This document shows, piece by piece, positions 48,881 to 61,648 of a stretch of DNA of 64,000 nt (position 1 is the first letter of the stretch; every line of letters begins with the position of its first letter). Source of the DNA: Ilex aquifolium. Its lineage: Eukaryota; Streptophyta; Magnoliopsida; Aquifoliales; Aquifoliaceae. The position numbers were made by a program, and so were the translations under genes. The stretch lies in the NCBI GenBank assembly GCA_951799425.1, contig OX637403.1, positions 26,166,311-26,230,310 of the forward strand, given 5' to 3'. The notes under the pieces are model-generated. The model ran no database searches. It was not told the DNA's origin and was given only the letters and a program-made list of their open reading frames with translations.

Positions 48881-51645
48881 TTAAGTTCTATTACAATCAT
48901 TTACATGACATTACATGTCCAAAAATTAGATTATATCTTAGTTTTACAAAAATATTATTTAAAAGCCACATCTCGGCTTTTCTTCAACAATGAGGGTCTG
49001 ATTGAGAGTCGTCCATCAGTGCATGTCCTGCACCTGAAAATGTTGTCCCCATAAAGGGTGAGCCACGCTCAATAAGGTATCTCCTAAAGAGGCTACTCCC
49101 CAACCTAGATGCATATAAAATGTTCACATGCAATTCACAAATAACAATCACTCCATTTAGGAATATGTAATTTAACAATGGAATCTTCTATGCTATGTAA
49201 TGATATGAGATGATACTCACACATGCAACTCAACCCGAACCTTTTCCGGCTCTCTCAACACATGCAGCGCCATGCATATGAATCCGAACATTCCAAGTCC
49301 CTACCATTGATGTTGCACATTCAATGACCATTATAAATCCCGGGTTTTTTTTGGGGTGGGTATTTATAGACTCACATCAACGGGCACCCAACCGAAACAG
49401 CATTAATGGACTTTCACCAACGGCTCCGCGTACGCCGATACACTTTATGGAGTCTACACCAACGGAGTGCGTATCCAATCACTGGGTCTTGCACCTAATG
49501 AATAATTTAGCCCTTCTTGCTAACCCTAACCCTATTTTCAATGCAAATAGTGCGACTCAATTGAACCATCGGCCCAATTATCCCGAGCCCACACATCATC
49601 CACCAAGAATGATATTTGATCAAACTATGCACACACACACACACACTCATGTCAATGCCCACAAATACAATATTTCTTGTGCATGTGCAATGTAAATGTA
49701 CAATTGCATTTCATATCCTTATGCAACTAAGATCTCAATTACAATTTCATATCATGTTCCATATGTCATGTGCACATAATGAACAATATTCTATCACATT
49801 CAACATTCTCAATTGTCAATTATATTATAAGCATATAATTACAATTTACGACATCATTCAAACATGTTATTCCAATTTTATCAAAACAGCATACTTCAAT
49901 CATTCAAGGCATTTTAGTTGATCAAAAAATAAATAAAAAAATCATTCAAGGCATTTTATCGAATACCCACATACATCATTCAAGATATTTTATCAAACAC
50001 CCACATATATCTCATTTATCAAGAAATCAAATTAAGTAATTTCTGAGTTAATTAACAGGTGGTGTACAAACCAATTTTGTGCGTCATCAATTTTTACATA
50101 CTCAATTCAAGCTAAAATTGATTTTACCCATTTTTATACCCACTTTCCACATTTCAACTATCATAGGTAAATGTCACACAAGAGATTACACCTTTAACAC
50201 CCTACCCATTGCATATAACAACCCTATGTTAAAAATAAATCTAGTTAAGAAAGAACTCTACCTCTTGAAGCGTAAAAACAAGTTATAGAAACCTTCAAGA
50301 ATACAAACCAAGCTCAAACCTTGATTTTCCCCAAAATCCTGTTTTTGAATCTTCAATGAAATCCACGATTTTTGGTACGTAATCGTATCCCTCGTCGAGT
50401 AGAGAAACTTTAATTCTTGATCCAAGTTGATTTAACCAAAGGAACGCCATAAATCGTAAAGAGAAGTTCAAAACTCTCTTTTTCCCTCTCTTCCCTCTCC
50501 AACGAAACCCAGCTAAAAAATGGGGAGAAAATCTGATTTTCTCTCCTATTTATATCCTTTGGAATGTTTGGTCCTCATCGCACTACACGTTCTCCATTCC
50601 CGGATCCGATTTTGCCCCGAAACGATTAAATTTCGTCCCGATTCAAGTCAAAAATATTTTTATATGAACTTTCTTTAAATTATTTTCTGATTTTTGAAAT
50701 TTAATTTCATGTATCTTTTTAGGTCACGCGATACCCGATTGCTTCATAAAATGCAAAAAATCTGACTGTCTTGAAATTCAACGAAAATTGACTAGGTAAC
50801 TAGATTTCGCGAGACGAATTCAATAGTGATGTCCATTTCGTTATCCGAATTCTAGAAAAATTTGGGTTTTCAACCTGTACCGTAATGACAAATTATCGTT
50901 TTGTCATTTTTCATAAAATTCAAATTTACCCGGGTTTTGTAGGCCTTCATGCTCGCCATCTTCTTGTCATCAATCTTCTCCAACTGAACTGCTAGGTATC
51001 ATCTCCCCCTCCACACCCTCACCCCTTTATTTTGCTACCGAACACCTCTCCCCCACCACCCCAAGCTGCAGATCCTCCCCCGATTCCAAAACCCACATCC
51101 TCCATGTCGAAACCCACCTCCCCCTCCCCATGCCAAAACCACCCCCATTTCCCCCCTCCCCATGCAGAAACCCACACCCACCTCCCCCCCCCCGCCCAAA
51201 TGTTGAACCCCCTTCCCCCTCCCTTATTCTGAAACCCTCTCCCCCTCTCCATGTCGAAAACCACCCCTACCTCCGCCCATTTTCATTGATTTTTGCTATT
51301 GATTGTTATTAATTTTTGGTTAAATAAGTGGTTAAATTGGTATTGATTTTTGGTTAAATAAGTGGCTAATTTGCTATTGATTTTTGATGAAATATGTGGT
51401 TAAATTGCTACGATCAATTGGTTTTTGTTATTTGAAGTAGATTTTGGTTAAATGATGCTGATGTGTTAGGCTACGTGGTAATTTCAAATTATATTATTAA
51501 AAGTTAGTTAAAGTTATTTGAAATAGTTAGTTAAAATAGAAAACGTGGTTGGAACAAATTTGTAAAAATGGCTAGTTAAAATAAAGAATGCAATATTTAA
51601 ATAAATTTTGCCTAGCCATGTTAGAGAGCCGAGTTAGAGATGCTC

Positions 51646-53357
51646 TAAATCACGAGAAAATATTCATTACAACGATGATACATAGTAATGTGATGTGATA
51701 TCATCAACCAATAATATTAAAATAAACAAACAAATAAATCCCACAAAAATTAATAACCAACCTGCTATGTAAGCAAATAACTCTTCACTCTTCCTCTACT
51801 TAGATTTTTATTATTAGTTGGTGATAATATGTTACACCACTCCTAAATCAGCGACTGCTGATAAAAAAAAGAGGTGGAGGCAAAGAAGAGTGTTCAGCAA
51901 CCACCCCATTAAGTCCTCACCGATAGGATTATGAGGCCTTTGATCGTGCCTGAAATGTTTCTCACGAAGAGACCTAACTAAATTAGCATACGATCAACCA
52001 GAAATTTTAAGACTCGACCTCCCATCTCGTAGGTGATGAGTAAGGCGGTACCACAGCTAAATCTCTCTCTCTCCATTCACCCGCCCGTCTCCTTCTCTGC
52101 TTCTGGTACTTGTCTCTTTTATCTCATCCCTCCCACTCTCCGGAACTCTCCTCCACTCCCTCACCTTTCTCTTCACCGACAGCCGCACAACGCTACCGAG
52201 AGATACCAAATCGCCATCGATTCCAAGTATGTTTGTCTCTCTCCCCACTCTTTCTGCCATCCACCCAACCATTGTCTTCCCCACCCACCCCTGCCCACAA
52301 TCCCAACCCACCCCAAACAGGACCAACCCTTAGCGATGGTTGACGGCGACCTGCTCTTCAGCGACGGTTCTGAAGTTACATGTTTGATTCTGGGTTTTCT
52401 ATTTAGGGTTTGAGATTTTTAGGTATTTGATTTTTGTCCTGATTTCTTTCCTACATTCCTAATTTCATCTTCTCTCACAATCTAAAAAAAAAAATTATTG
52501 CATATGCAAATAAAGACAAAGGAAGATATAGGGTTGAATGGCATCTCTGCTATGAGCTGTAACAAGATGAACCCCCTTTATCTACTAATGAAATTTGTAA
52601 TCCATCCAAAGAGAGCCTTGATTGCAGTCGAAATACCCAGTAGTTTCAAATTTTCATGTTTTAGTGATTTTTATTCATTGGCAAGGATAGTGGCCATACT
52701 TTGTGGTTTCTTTGGTAACCGTCAAAAGTGGGTGAAAGTAAAGTACAGTGGAAGAACATGTTCAAAAAAAAAGTAAAGAGAAAGAAAAGAGAAAAAAAAA
52801 TCAGAGAATGGTTTTTCATCTTTCTCTCTGTCTCTAAAATTGATTCCCATTTTCTGATTTGTTATGGATTGTTTATCATCATCATTAATCTAGGGTTCTG
52901 TTGATGATTGAATCTGCGACGTCATCAATTGTCTCTAATCTCATATGTGCAAGTTTTTGTGCTTTCATACCTATTGCTTATAGTCTTTAATTTTTTTTCA
53001 CTGGCCAAATGTCTGTTGTGCAGGTTAGTGGCTGATGCAACGTCAGAAATGGGCATTGTGCCGACAATGTGGTGAGGATTATCGTATATATGTCAGAATG
53101 TGCTATCTTCCATCCATCCATCCATGTCCTCTCTGTCTCTCTCTCTCGGAGTCTAAGTCCCTGTGCATCCACAGTGTTTCAGAGATCAAGTTCCTTCGTA
53201 CTTGATACACATATCTACCGAAGTATGTCTCAACTTGCTGAATGAAACCCCCAATTCAATTTGAAACGGGTCATGGCCATTTTGCTCTACCAACTCACCA
53301 GAAGTCTCCTCATTCGGTTAGTTTCTGAAATTTGTTAGTGGCCCATTCAGAGTTATT
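51646..53357 (+). promoter_or_regulatory. Promoter and spliced leader region of the PPR gene
   Basis: The pyrimidine-rich stretch 52060-52226 looks like an untranslated first exon ending in ttccaa|gtatgt, and ttgtgcag at 53016-53023 is a plausible acceptor. Several upstream short ATG frames exist between them. Nothing else recognised. The splicing is inferred from consensus only. Confidence 0.4.
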
Positions 53358-55481
53358 ATGTTAAAAAGATCAAAACTTTCAACCTATTTGTGTGCAAATT
53401 CCAAGTCTTTGTACAACGTCTCTAGATTTACATATTTCTCTTCTGAGTCCAAGGGAAATTGCTTTGACACTGAGTCTGAATGGGAAAAATTACTTAAACC
53501 ATTTGACCTCGAACAGCTTCGAAAATCACTCAATAAGATTACCCCATATCAGCTCAATAAATTGCTTGAGCTCCCTCTCGATGTGCCAACATCCATGGAG
53601 GTATTCCAGTGGGCGGGTAAGCAGAAGGGCTATTGCCATTCATTTAATGTGTATTATACTTTGATTGATAAACTTGGGGCCGCAGGGGAGTTTAAGATTA
53701 TAGATAGATTGGTATTGCAGATGAAAGAAGAAGGGATAGTTTTTAGAGAGTCCCTTTTTATTATGATCATGAAGCATTATGGGAGAGCTGATTTGCCAGG
53801 GCAAGCGACTAGGTTGCTTTTGGACATGAGGAGTATTTTTTCTTGTGAACCAACATTTAAGTCTTACAATGTTGTATTGGAGATATTGGTGGCCGGACAT
53901 TGTCCTAAAATTGCCCCAAATGTGTTCTATGAGATGTTGAATAAGGGTATATCGCCTACGGTTTTTACATTTGCCATCGTAATGAAAGCACTTTGTATGG
54001 TTAATGAGGTGGATTCTGCATGCTCACTACTCAGGGACATGACTAAACATGGGTGTGTGCCAAATTCAATAGTTTACCAGACGCTAATACATGCCCTCTC
54101 TAAGGTTAATAGGGTGAACGAAGCTCTGAAACTTTTGGAGGAAATGTTTCTGATGGGCTGCACACCGGATGTCAATACTTTCAACGATGTCATCTATGGT
54201 CTTTGCCGAGCCAATCGGATTCACGAGGCTGCAAAATTGGTTGATCGGATGCTTATTAGGGGTTTCACCCCTGATTCCATAACCTATGGAGTTCTGATGC
54301 ATGGGTTGTGTCGAACGGGGCAAGTCGATGAAGCAAGTGCTCTGCTAAACAAAGTGCCTGATCCAAATATTGTCTTGTTTAGTACTCTGATTAATGGTTA
54401 TGTGACAAATGGACGGTTTGATGAAGCCAAAGCTGTACTAAACGAGAGCATGTCAAAGATTGGCTGTGACCCAGATGTTTATACATATAACATACTAATT
54501 CGAGGTCTTTGCAAGAAGGGGTGTATGGCTTCAGCTCGTGAAGTTGTGATAGAGATGGCATTCAAGGGTTGCAACCCCAATGTGATCACTTACACGATTT
54601 TGATTGATGGGTTCTGCAAAGCAGGGCGACTAAAGGAAGCCAGTGAGGTTGTCAATGAAATGTCAAGTAAGGGACATAGTCTAAACACAGTGGGATACAA
54701 TTGCCTTATATGTGCTCTATGTAAGGATGGGAAGGTTGATGAAGCCTTAGAATTATTTGGTGAAATGTCGAGCAAAGGTTGTAAGCCTGACATATTCACT
54801 TTTAATTCATTGATATTTGGACTATGCAAAGTTGACCAGATGGAAGAGGCATTGGGACTGTTTCGGGATATGTTATTGGAGGGTGTCATTGCAAACACTG
54901 TAACTTACAACACATTGATTCATGCTTTTCTCAGGAAAGGTGAAAACCAAGAGGCATTCAAGCTTGTAGATGATATGGTATTTAGAGGATGTAACCTTGA
55001 TGACATTACTTACAATGGCCTAATAAAGGCACTCTGCAAAGATGGGGCTGTTGAGAAAGCAATGGGACTCTTTGAAGAAATGATGAGAAAGGGTCTTTCT
55101 CCCAATGTGGTATCATGCAATATTTTGATCAACGGATTATGTAGAACTGGGAAGATACAAAATGCACTGGAGTTTTTGAGGGACATGATTCATCGAGGAT
55201 TGACACCTGACATAGTCACCTATAACAGCCTCATAAACGGGCTCTGCAAGCTGGGGCATCTTCGAGAAGCTCTTAACCTCTTCGACAAACTACAACTTGA
55301 AGGCATTTCTCCCGATGCTATCACTTACAACACTTTGATCTGTTCACATTGTAAAGCATGCATGTTTGATGATGCATATGTACTTGTAAATCGAGGCGTA
55401 GCCAGTGGTTTCATACCTAATGATGTAACATGGTATATTTTGGTCAGCAATTTTGTTAAAGAGGGTGATGTGGAGAGTTAG
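53358..55481 (+). CDS. P-type pentatricopeptide repeat protein, mitochondrial (At5g64320/MTL1-like)
   Basis: Single exon, 707 aa, as usual for plant PPR genes. The N-terminus MLKRSKLSTYLCANSK is basic and Ser-rich without acidic residues, a mitochondrial presequence. From about residue 95 to the end there are about 15-16 tandem 35-residue repeats of the form VYTYNILIRGLCKKGCMASA. No E, E+, DYW or SMR domain follows, so it is P class. The segment VTYNTLIHAFLRKGENQEA with MVFRGCNLDDITYNGLIKAL closely follows Arabidopsis At5g64320, which I recall as MTL1, required for translation of mitochondrial nad7. PPR repeats bind RNA one base per repeat, so a role in one organellar transcript is expected. 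The ATG at 53358 gives the presequence. The promoter of the next gene begins 675 bp after the stop. Confidence 0.9.
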   Translation: MLKRSKLSTYLCANSKSLYNVSRFTYFSSESKGNCFDTESEWEKLLKPFDLEQLRKSLNKITPYQLNKLLELPLDVPTSMEVFQWAGKQKGYCHSFNVYYTLIDKLGAAGEFKIIDRLVLQMKEEGIVFRESLFIMIMKHYGRADLPGQATRLLLDMRSIFSCEPTFKSYNVVLEILVAGHCPKIAPNVFYEMLNKGISPTVFTFAIVMKALCMVNEVDSACSLLRDMTKHGCVPNSIVYQTLIHALSKVNRVNEALKLLEEMFLMGCTPDVNTFNDVIYGLCRANRIHEAAKLVDRMLIRGFTPDSITYGVLMHGLCRTGQVDEASALLNKVPDPNIVLFSTLINGYVTNGRFDEAKAVLNESMSKIGCDPDVYTYNILIRGLCKKGCMASAREVVIEMAFKGCNPNVITYTILIDGFCKAGRLKEASEVVNEMSSKGHSLNTVGYNCLICALCKDGKVDEALELFGEMSSKGCKPDIFTFNSLIFGLCKVDQMEEALGLFRDMLLEGVIANTVTYNTLIHAFLRKGENQEAFKLVDDMVFRGCNLDDITYNGLIKALCKDGAVEKAMGLFEEMMRKGLSPNVVSCNILINGLCRTGKIQNALEFLRDMIHRGLTPDIVTYNSLINGLCKLGHLREALNLFDKLQLEGISPDAITYNTLICSHCKACMFDDAYVLVNRGVASGFIPNDVTWYILVSNFVKEGDVES

Positions 55482-56155
55482 ATTCTTCATTAAACTCGGT
55501 TGTAACTTATCAATCTCCAGCTATTGGAAAAAAAAATGCTTACAGCATCAACACCATCCTGCTTAGAGTCAGTCGTCTTCGGCGGCATTGTATTGCACTA
55601 ATCATCTTTACTAATTGTCAGCCTTTCCAGAAGGCACTCTAGACTGCTTCAGTAAGTGCATAATATGATAACATATCACTTGAACTACCACTTAGGCAAC
55701 ATACCAATTCAATATAACTTGACTCATTGACGGTGGTAACATGCATGATCTTAAGATTGGGCCGGAACGAGCTGGACTAGATGAAGCCTATCAAAATTTT
55801 TGGGCAAGAGTTAGTATTGGTGGGCCAAAGCCCACACCGTGGATATGACACAGTCTAGCCCATAGATCATGACTGTTGTTCAAGGGCTGGCATGCACGTC
55901 GAGTATTGTGTTATTTTTTGGGCCGGAAGCCCAACCTATGCACACACTTAAGAAGCCTCAATGGCAAATACAGGGTCACATCCGTCATTTCACAAATGCC
56001 CATGCCCTCCAAAACCCGCGTAGACATACCAAAACCGAAACTTTTGGCGCTCTGTCTCCCCTAGGGTTTTCAAAACAATTCATTCCCCCCCCTCCCCAAC
56101 CTCTCTCTCTCTCTCTCTCTCTCTCTCCAATTTTCCTCACTTTGTCAGAAAGAAA
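55482..56155 (+). promoter_or_regulatory. Region between PPR stop and RPA1 start
   Basis: Holds the PPR 3' UTR and the RPA1 promoter. A (CT)n tract at 56101-56128 lies in the RPA1 leader. No other feature recognised. Confidence 0.5.
56101..56128. repeat. (CT)n tract in the RPA1 leader
   Basis: Fourteen CT repeats, 28 bp before the start codon. Confidence 0.9.
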
Positions 56156-59100
56156 ATGGCGATCAATTTGACGGAAGGAGCAATAGCGATGATATCGAGC
56201 GGTGAAGGACAGGGTTCAGATGTGAAGCCAGTGCTTCAAGTGGTCGATATTCGGCTCGTGAACACTCAGCAGCAGAACACTAGCAACGAAAGGTATCGAA
56301 TTTTGTTATCGGACGGGTCTTTTCTTCAGCAGGGGATGTTAGCGACTCAGAGGAACGATTTGGTCCGATCGGAGAAGTTGCAGAAGGGGTCCATTGTTCA
56401 GCTGACTCAGTTCGTCTGTAACCTCATCCAGACTCGCATGTATTGTCCCCAAATCATTCTTTATTTTTCAATTATGTGTATGGTTGTGTGTGTGTGTAAA
56501 TGATAGTGAACTGAATTTATTATATTAATCAAATTGCAAACCCACCAAGTTTCGAGCTAGGAAGCCATGAAGAAATTGTAGTCACTCACTCGATTAAATT
56601 GTATTTTCTTTTATAACGCATGTATGTCGCGATTTCTTTTGAAACAAGGTCATTACCTGGTTGTCTGTGTATCTATAAGTTAGTAGGTGTAGTCGAAAAC
56701 TAATTTTAGTAACTCAGTTACTAATTGTCATAAAAGGATCTGCAGGGCTTGCCATTTTTTTTGTTCTTTCAGGTTTGTGCGTCTCAGTGACTTGGTGATT
56801 TTAGCAACAAAGAGACTAATTTGTGTTCCTGTATCTTTTGGCTCAAGTTTTTCTTTATTTATTGGTGTGCATCTATATATTAGCTGTATGGTATGCAAGT
56901 ATGTAAATTGACTGAGTGACTTGCAAATGTTTATTGGTTCTGAAAATTGAGTCTCGGATGTGCTGTTTTACGAGTATGACCTGATAGACATTCAATGAAT
57001 GGTGGTTGTAATATTTGTGTGTGCAGATATTTGTCACTCCATATCTTTGACTAATGAATGCCTTTTGTAAGTAATGTTGTTATACCTCATGGATTTGTAA
57101 ATGATGATCTTTCTCATAGAACTAAATTAGGATCAACTGGGTGGAGTTATATGGTGTATTGAGTCATTCACGCACAATTCCAACTGTATGCTTCAAGAAG
57201 CACATACACTTCTCACAAGGTAATGTGTGTGTGTCACAAATGTATAGGAAATCGGCACTTGTCGGATACTGTCAAGACACGTCTGATGCTCTTTTGGCTG
57301 TGTCCACAGTTCACAATATATCTATTATTATTTCGGGCATATGTCTCATAGTCTTTTGCTGACATGTCGGACACTTGGCGTGCCGTGTCTAATAATTGGA
57401 CAATATATTCCCGACACTTTTTAGACCCTTGCTAGCATGTTATGATCAAAGTTATTTGACTTATGGTTATCTTATCATCCCGTGGAAATATATATCATTG
57501 TTAAGACTAATAATGTTGAAGCTTCTTTTAATGTATAATTTGCTGAAAAAGTAGAAGACCCATAAGTGTTTTGCTAAATAAGAAGTCTTGCAAGGATGGG
57601 AGTAACTATTATGATTCTATATGCTTGCTACATTTTTTTAGTGCATGTTTGTCAAGAAATGCTAGAGTGGTGAACATAAGATTTCTCACTGCAAATTAAT
57701 CGTTTTCTTACATTACGTAGGTATAATTATGTTCATATTGATAAATTATACAAGGTTCGATTGTTGTAGTATGTCCTAGTCGTGTGTGTCTGTGCCTTAC
57801 TTTTTTTAAGGATTTGTGGTGTCAACATGTGTCATGTCATGTCTGCATCTCATATTTGTGTCGGTGCTTCATAGCATGTGCCTTTTTTCCATAGTCAGGC
57901 ATAAGATCAACCATGTTTTATGGTATCTAAGTGTTGGCAACTGAGAAACTGCAACACCATATTCAATACTTAATTATTCATGAAATGCACGTGCTAATAT
58001 GGATTTGTGCTAAAAAGGAATGGGATACTTCTGAAATGATCGAAAGAACACCAGTAGAAGATTAACTTGCGAAAGAATTGACTAAGATATTTCGAACATA
58101 TTTAGAGAAGTTCTACAACTTCACCAGAGGAAAGGTTATGGTATACTAATTATTCTTTCGAGATGTGATATTGATAAAAGATACCACTAGAGGGAGATGA
58201 AAGTGGAAAATAACGTAGGTTAAGACAAGCATGAAGTCTATGATAAATTGTCATTTATCGTAGTTGTGGAAAATGATTCAATAGTTGATTCTATACATGG
58301 TTGTGGCAAGATTCTGGGTGGATTGAGATAAAAACTCTACCGGTGATCTGCTGTTATGTCTTGTTGACAAATGTGGTTGATAGCCTTTTGTGTTTCCTTT
58401 CTTATAGTTAATATTCCATGCATTCTTTTTCGGTACTACAAATGATGGCTGAGTTTTGTTTTTCATTTTGAGCAGGATTATCATCATCATTGATTTGGAG
58501 GTGATACTTGAAAAGTGTGATCCTATTGGTAATCCAAAACAATACCCGCTCAAGACTGATGGTGTTTCTCCTGCAATGGAAAGATCATCCGCACCAGTTC
58601 AGTCTTCCATGAATCAGCCAGGGACAGTTGCTGGTAACCCTGGTTCACTTGCTGGTGGCTTGTTTCCTAGACCAAATGTAGCTGGAGGCGCAAGTATGCA
58701 CCCTCCTGAGATGAATCTCAGTGCAGGTTCACATAGTTATGGCAACTCTTTTGCCAGCAATCCTGAGTCTGGACGGTATAATTCCATAAATGCACCACCC
58801 TCTGTGTACTCCAAAACAGAATATGGTGCTGGGCCTTTACGGGCGCCTTCGAACAGTTATGTACGCCCACCTCAGCCAGCATATCAGCAGCCATCTCCAA
58901 TGTTCATGAACAGGGGACCTATAGCTAAAAATGAAGCGCCTCCAAGGATTATTCCAATTGCTGCTCTGAATCCATATCAGGGTCGGTGGACTATTAAGGC
59001 CAGAGTGACAGCAAAGGGTGAACTTAGACACTACAACAATCCTCGAGGTGATGGTAAAGTATTTTCTTTTGACCTTCTTGATTCTGATGGTGGAGAAATA

Positions 59101-60780
59101 AGGGTAACCTGTTTTAATGCTGTGGCCGACCAATTCTACCACCAGATTGAGTCTGGTAAAGTGTATATGATCTCCAAGGGGAGCCTGAAACCTGCGCAGA
59201 AAGCTTTCAATCACCTTCGAAATGATCATGAAATTTTCCTGGAAAGTACATCAACAGTGGAGCCTTGCTCTGAGGATGACAGCTCAATCCCACAGCAGCA
59301 ATTTCATTTTCGCTCCATAAGTGACATCGAAGGCATGGAGAGCAACAGTGTTGTGGACGTGATTGGAGTGATCACTTCAATCTGTCCGTCTTCTTCAATA
59401 ATGAGAAAAAATGGCACTGAAACTCAGAGAAGAATCCTCCAGTTGAAGGATATGTCTGGCCGAAGTGTTGAATTAACTTTATGGGGAAATTTCTGTAATG
59501 CAGAAGGACATACACTTCAAAACATATGTGATTCTGGGGTATTTCCTGTCCTGGCTGTGAAATCTGGTAGAGTTAATGATTTCAACGGGAAAGCAGTGGG
59601 GACCATATCCACAAGCCAGCTGTTAATAGAGCCAGATTTTCCAGAGGCTCACAGACTGAAGGCATGGTTTGACAAGGATGGGAAGAACACTCCTTCTGTA
59701 TCTATTTCCAGGGAAACAAGTATGGTCCGCACAGATGTCCGAAAGACTATATCTCAAATCAAAGATGAACGGCTAGGGACTTCTGAGAAGCCAGATTGGA
59801 TAACAGTCAGTGCCACCCTTTCATTCTTGAAAATGGACAATTTTTGCTACACTGCATGTCCCATCATGATTGGAGATCGGCAGTGCAACAAGAAGGTTAC
59901 AAATAATGGAGATGGTAAGTGGCGATGTGATAGGTGTGATCAGACCGTTGATGAATGTGATTATAGGTATATTCTCCAGTTCCAGATACAGGATCACACT
60001 GGCTTGACTTGGGTGACTGCATTCCAGGAATCTGGTGAGGAGATCATGGGTATATCTGCAAAAGATTTGTATTACTTGAAATATGAAGAGCAAGATGATG
60101 AGCGATTCGCAGAAATTGTGCGTAAGGTTCTTTTTATGAAATATATATTCAAGTTGAAAGTGAAGGAGGAGACATTTAGTGATGAACAACGTGTAAAGTC
60201 GACTGTAGTCAAAGCAGAGAAAGTAAATTTCTCGTCAGAGACCAAGTTTCTTCTGGATTTGGTGAATAAGCTTAAAGGAGAAGACTCAAGTTTTCTAGCC
60301 CCAAAGGTAGAAAACGCCTTTCCAAGCACTGGACTAAATAGTGGTGGGCTTGGGAATGTTGGATTTAGAGAATCTGCACCACCGAATGTGAATTCTATGG
60401 GAACTACTAACACTTTTGGTCGAGAGATAGCTACACCCGCAAATCAAGTGGGTCAATATGGGAACCAATATAGTGGCTCTAGGCTTGGTGCTACTGGTTC
60501 TACTGGCATGTATTTAAGCTGTAACAGTTGCGGTGGTACTGGCCATAGCTCTACAAATTGCCCGAGTGTTATGAATGGTCAGGGACAGTCATATGGAGGT
60601 AGCTTCAGCAATAGGGGGTCCTCGGGGGGAGGTGCATCTGGTGAGTGCTTCAAATGCAATCAATTTGGGCATTGGGCAAGAGATTGTCCTGGTAGTAATG
60701 TTCCTCCGGCTTATGGAAGTGGCAATGTCACACCTGGAAGATATGGTGGTGTTCCAAAACAACGCGTTAATGGTTTCTGA
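56156..60780 (+). CDS. RPA1C-like: Replication protein A 70 kDa DNA-binding subunit, RPA1C/E type
   Basis: Two exons, 56156-56439 and 58476-60780, joining within an ATG codon to 862 aa (Arabidopsis RPA1C is 853 as I recall). Residues 1 to about 110 are the N-terminal protein-binding OB fold (MAINLTEGAIAMIS, DIRLVNTQQ). A flexible Gly/Pro/Ser linker follows to about 250. OB fold A starts near 252 (IIPIAALNPYQGRWTIKARV), with OB folds B and C after it. The C fold contains a four-Cys zinc ribbon (from C556, CPIMIGDRQC, then WRCDRCDQ). Two CCHC zinc knuckles lie at 777-790 (CNSCGGTGHSSTNC) and 819-832 (CFKCNQFGHWARDC); the second and a Gly-rich tail are typical of the C/E subgroup. RPA1 coats single-stranded DNA in replication, recombination and the damage response; the C/E group acts mainly in repair and meiosis. 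Intron 1 is 2 kb. Confidence 0.94.
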
Positions 60781-61648
60781 GCCATGTTCCAGGGAAATTA
60801 TTTTTTGCTTCAAGGAGACTCTTTATCGGGGCCTTGGGATGTGTGTCATTTCTATACAGGACGGCTATGGAAATCATCACTGGTATGTACATTGCTAGCA
60901 TGCTAGAGGTAAATGTTTGTGCCATGATATAGGCATGCTTGTGGCTTTAGCCTTTGTAGTTGGGTTTTGTGAACGGCGTTGTGATTCTCCTTTTTTTGTT
61001 GGTTCCTGTAAATTATTTCTCATTTGATCTTTAGTTTTTGGGCGTCATTTCAATTTGCACTTTCTGCTATACTTATGGTTCAGTTAATGTTTAGATTTTT
61101 TTTTTTTAAAAACAGTGTCATTCTTTTTCCTTTGTTAAACCCTTCTGGTCCTACCAAAAGGAGGGAGAGTGGGAGTTGCTTCATATTTGGATATGGTTTG
61201 CTTTTCTAAACCCTAAATTCTTTATGAGAGATAAATTAAGGGAGGATTGATTTAGGTGGTTTGGACATATTTATAGGTGGTCTATTATGACAATAGTAAG
61301 CTAGATCAATATGATAGCTATTGATGGTAAGCACGGGGATAGAAGAAGGTTGAAAAATATATAATAATTGGTAGTTTAGACAAGCCGTTGTTCTTATAGA
61401 TTTACTTGATTCAGATCTAACCTTAACTAAATTGGTTAAACATGTTTGTATGGTCTTGGAGGACATTGTTCCTTTGTAATTTCATTCTTTCCTTGCATAC
61501 TTTCTAAATAACTCCAGTCCATCCTCTCAGAAATTGTTTGCAATTAAAAACTTATAAATCATGGATAAGAAGTTGAGGTTTCAAGTGACTTATGATGCCT
61601 AAAGATATGATGAATATCTAAGTGGATGAATGAGTGAAGTGAAAGAGG
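60781..61648. other. RPA1 3' region
   Basis: Probable 3' UTR and flanking DNA. No gene recognised. Ends at the target duplication (61628-61648) of a LINE fragment. Confidence 0.5.

Larger units (their letters stand above)
46319..50942. mobile_element. Composite LTR-retrotransposon insertion (Gypsy type, no coding region left)
   Basis: The 12-mer gccttcatgctc occurs at 46307-46318 and again at 50943-50954, bracketing the insertion within the split MITE. Inside, 46338 starts tgtgatgcccctaaaatcgg, an LTR-like start. The far end read on the minus strand (aaacccgggtaaatttgaat from about 50938, then a TATA-like ggatataaatagg near 50555) looks like a Gypsy LTR and leader of opposite orientation. 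No gag or pol frame was found, so this is a composite of at least two decayed elements. A 12-bp repeat is longer than the usual 5-bp LTR duplication, so the exact mechanism is open. Confidence 0.45.
46207..51645. mobile_element. Second GAGC-type MITE, split by a large insertion
   Basis: The left end GAGCGTCTCCAAC (46207) and right end GAGTTAGAGATGCTC (to 51645) match the family at 17133-18052, and the right-hand 250 bp (agttagttaaa...aaatggctagttaaaataaa...aatatttaaataaattttg) align with the right part of that element. The left part stops near 46318 and resumes near 50943. Flanks are TTA on the left and TAA on the right, so the duplication is imperfect. Confidence 0.65.

Noticed and set aside
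51019-51312. Overlapping Gly-rich and Pro-rich frames on both strands
   Set aside because: Produced by a strand-biased C-rich low-complexity run inside the split MITE, not by a gene.
52033-52413. 126-codon plus-strand frame before the PPR gene
   Set aside because: Pyrimidine-rich leader sequence with a plausible splice donor at 52227; the peptide is low complexity and resembles nothing known.
58837-60413. Long minus-strand frames (130, 122 and 113 codons) opposite RPA1
   Set aside because: Shadow frames of a long conserved coding exon; no recognisable domain and no independent promoter signal.
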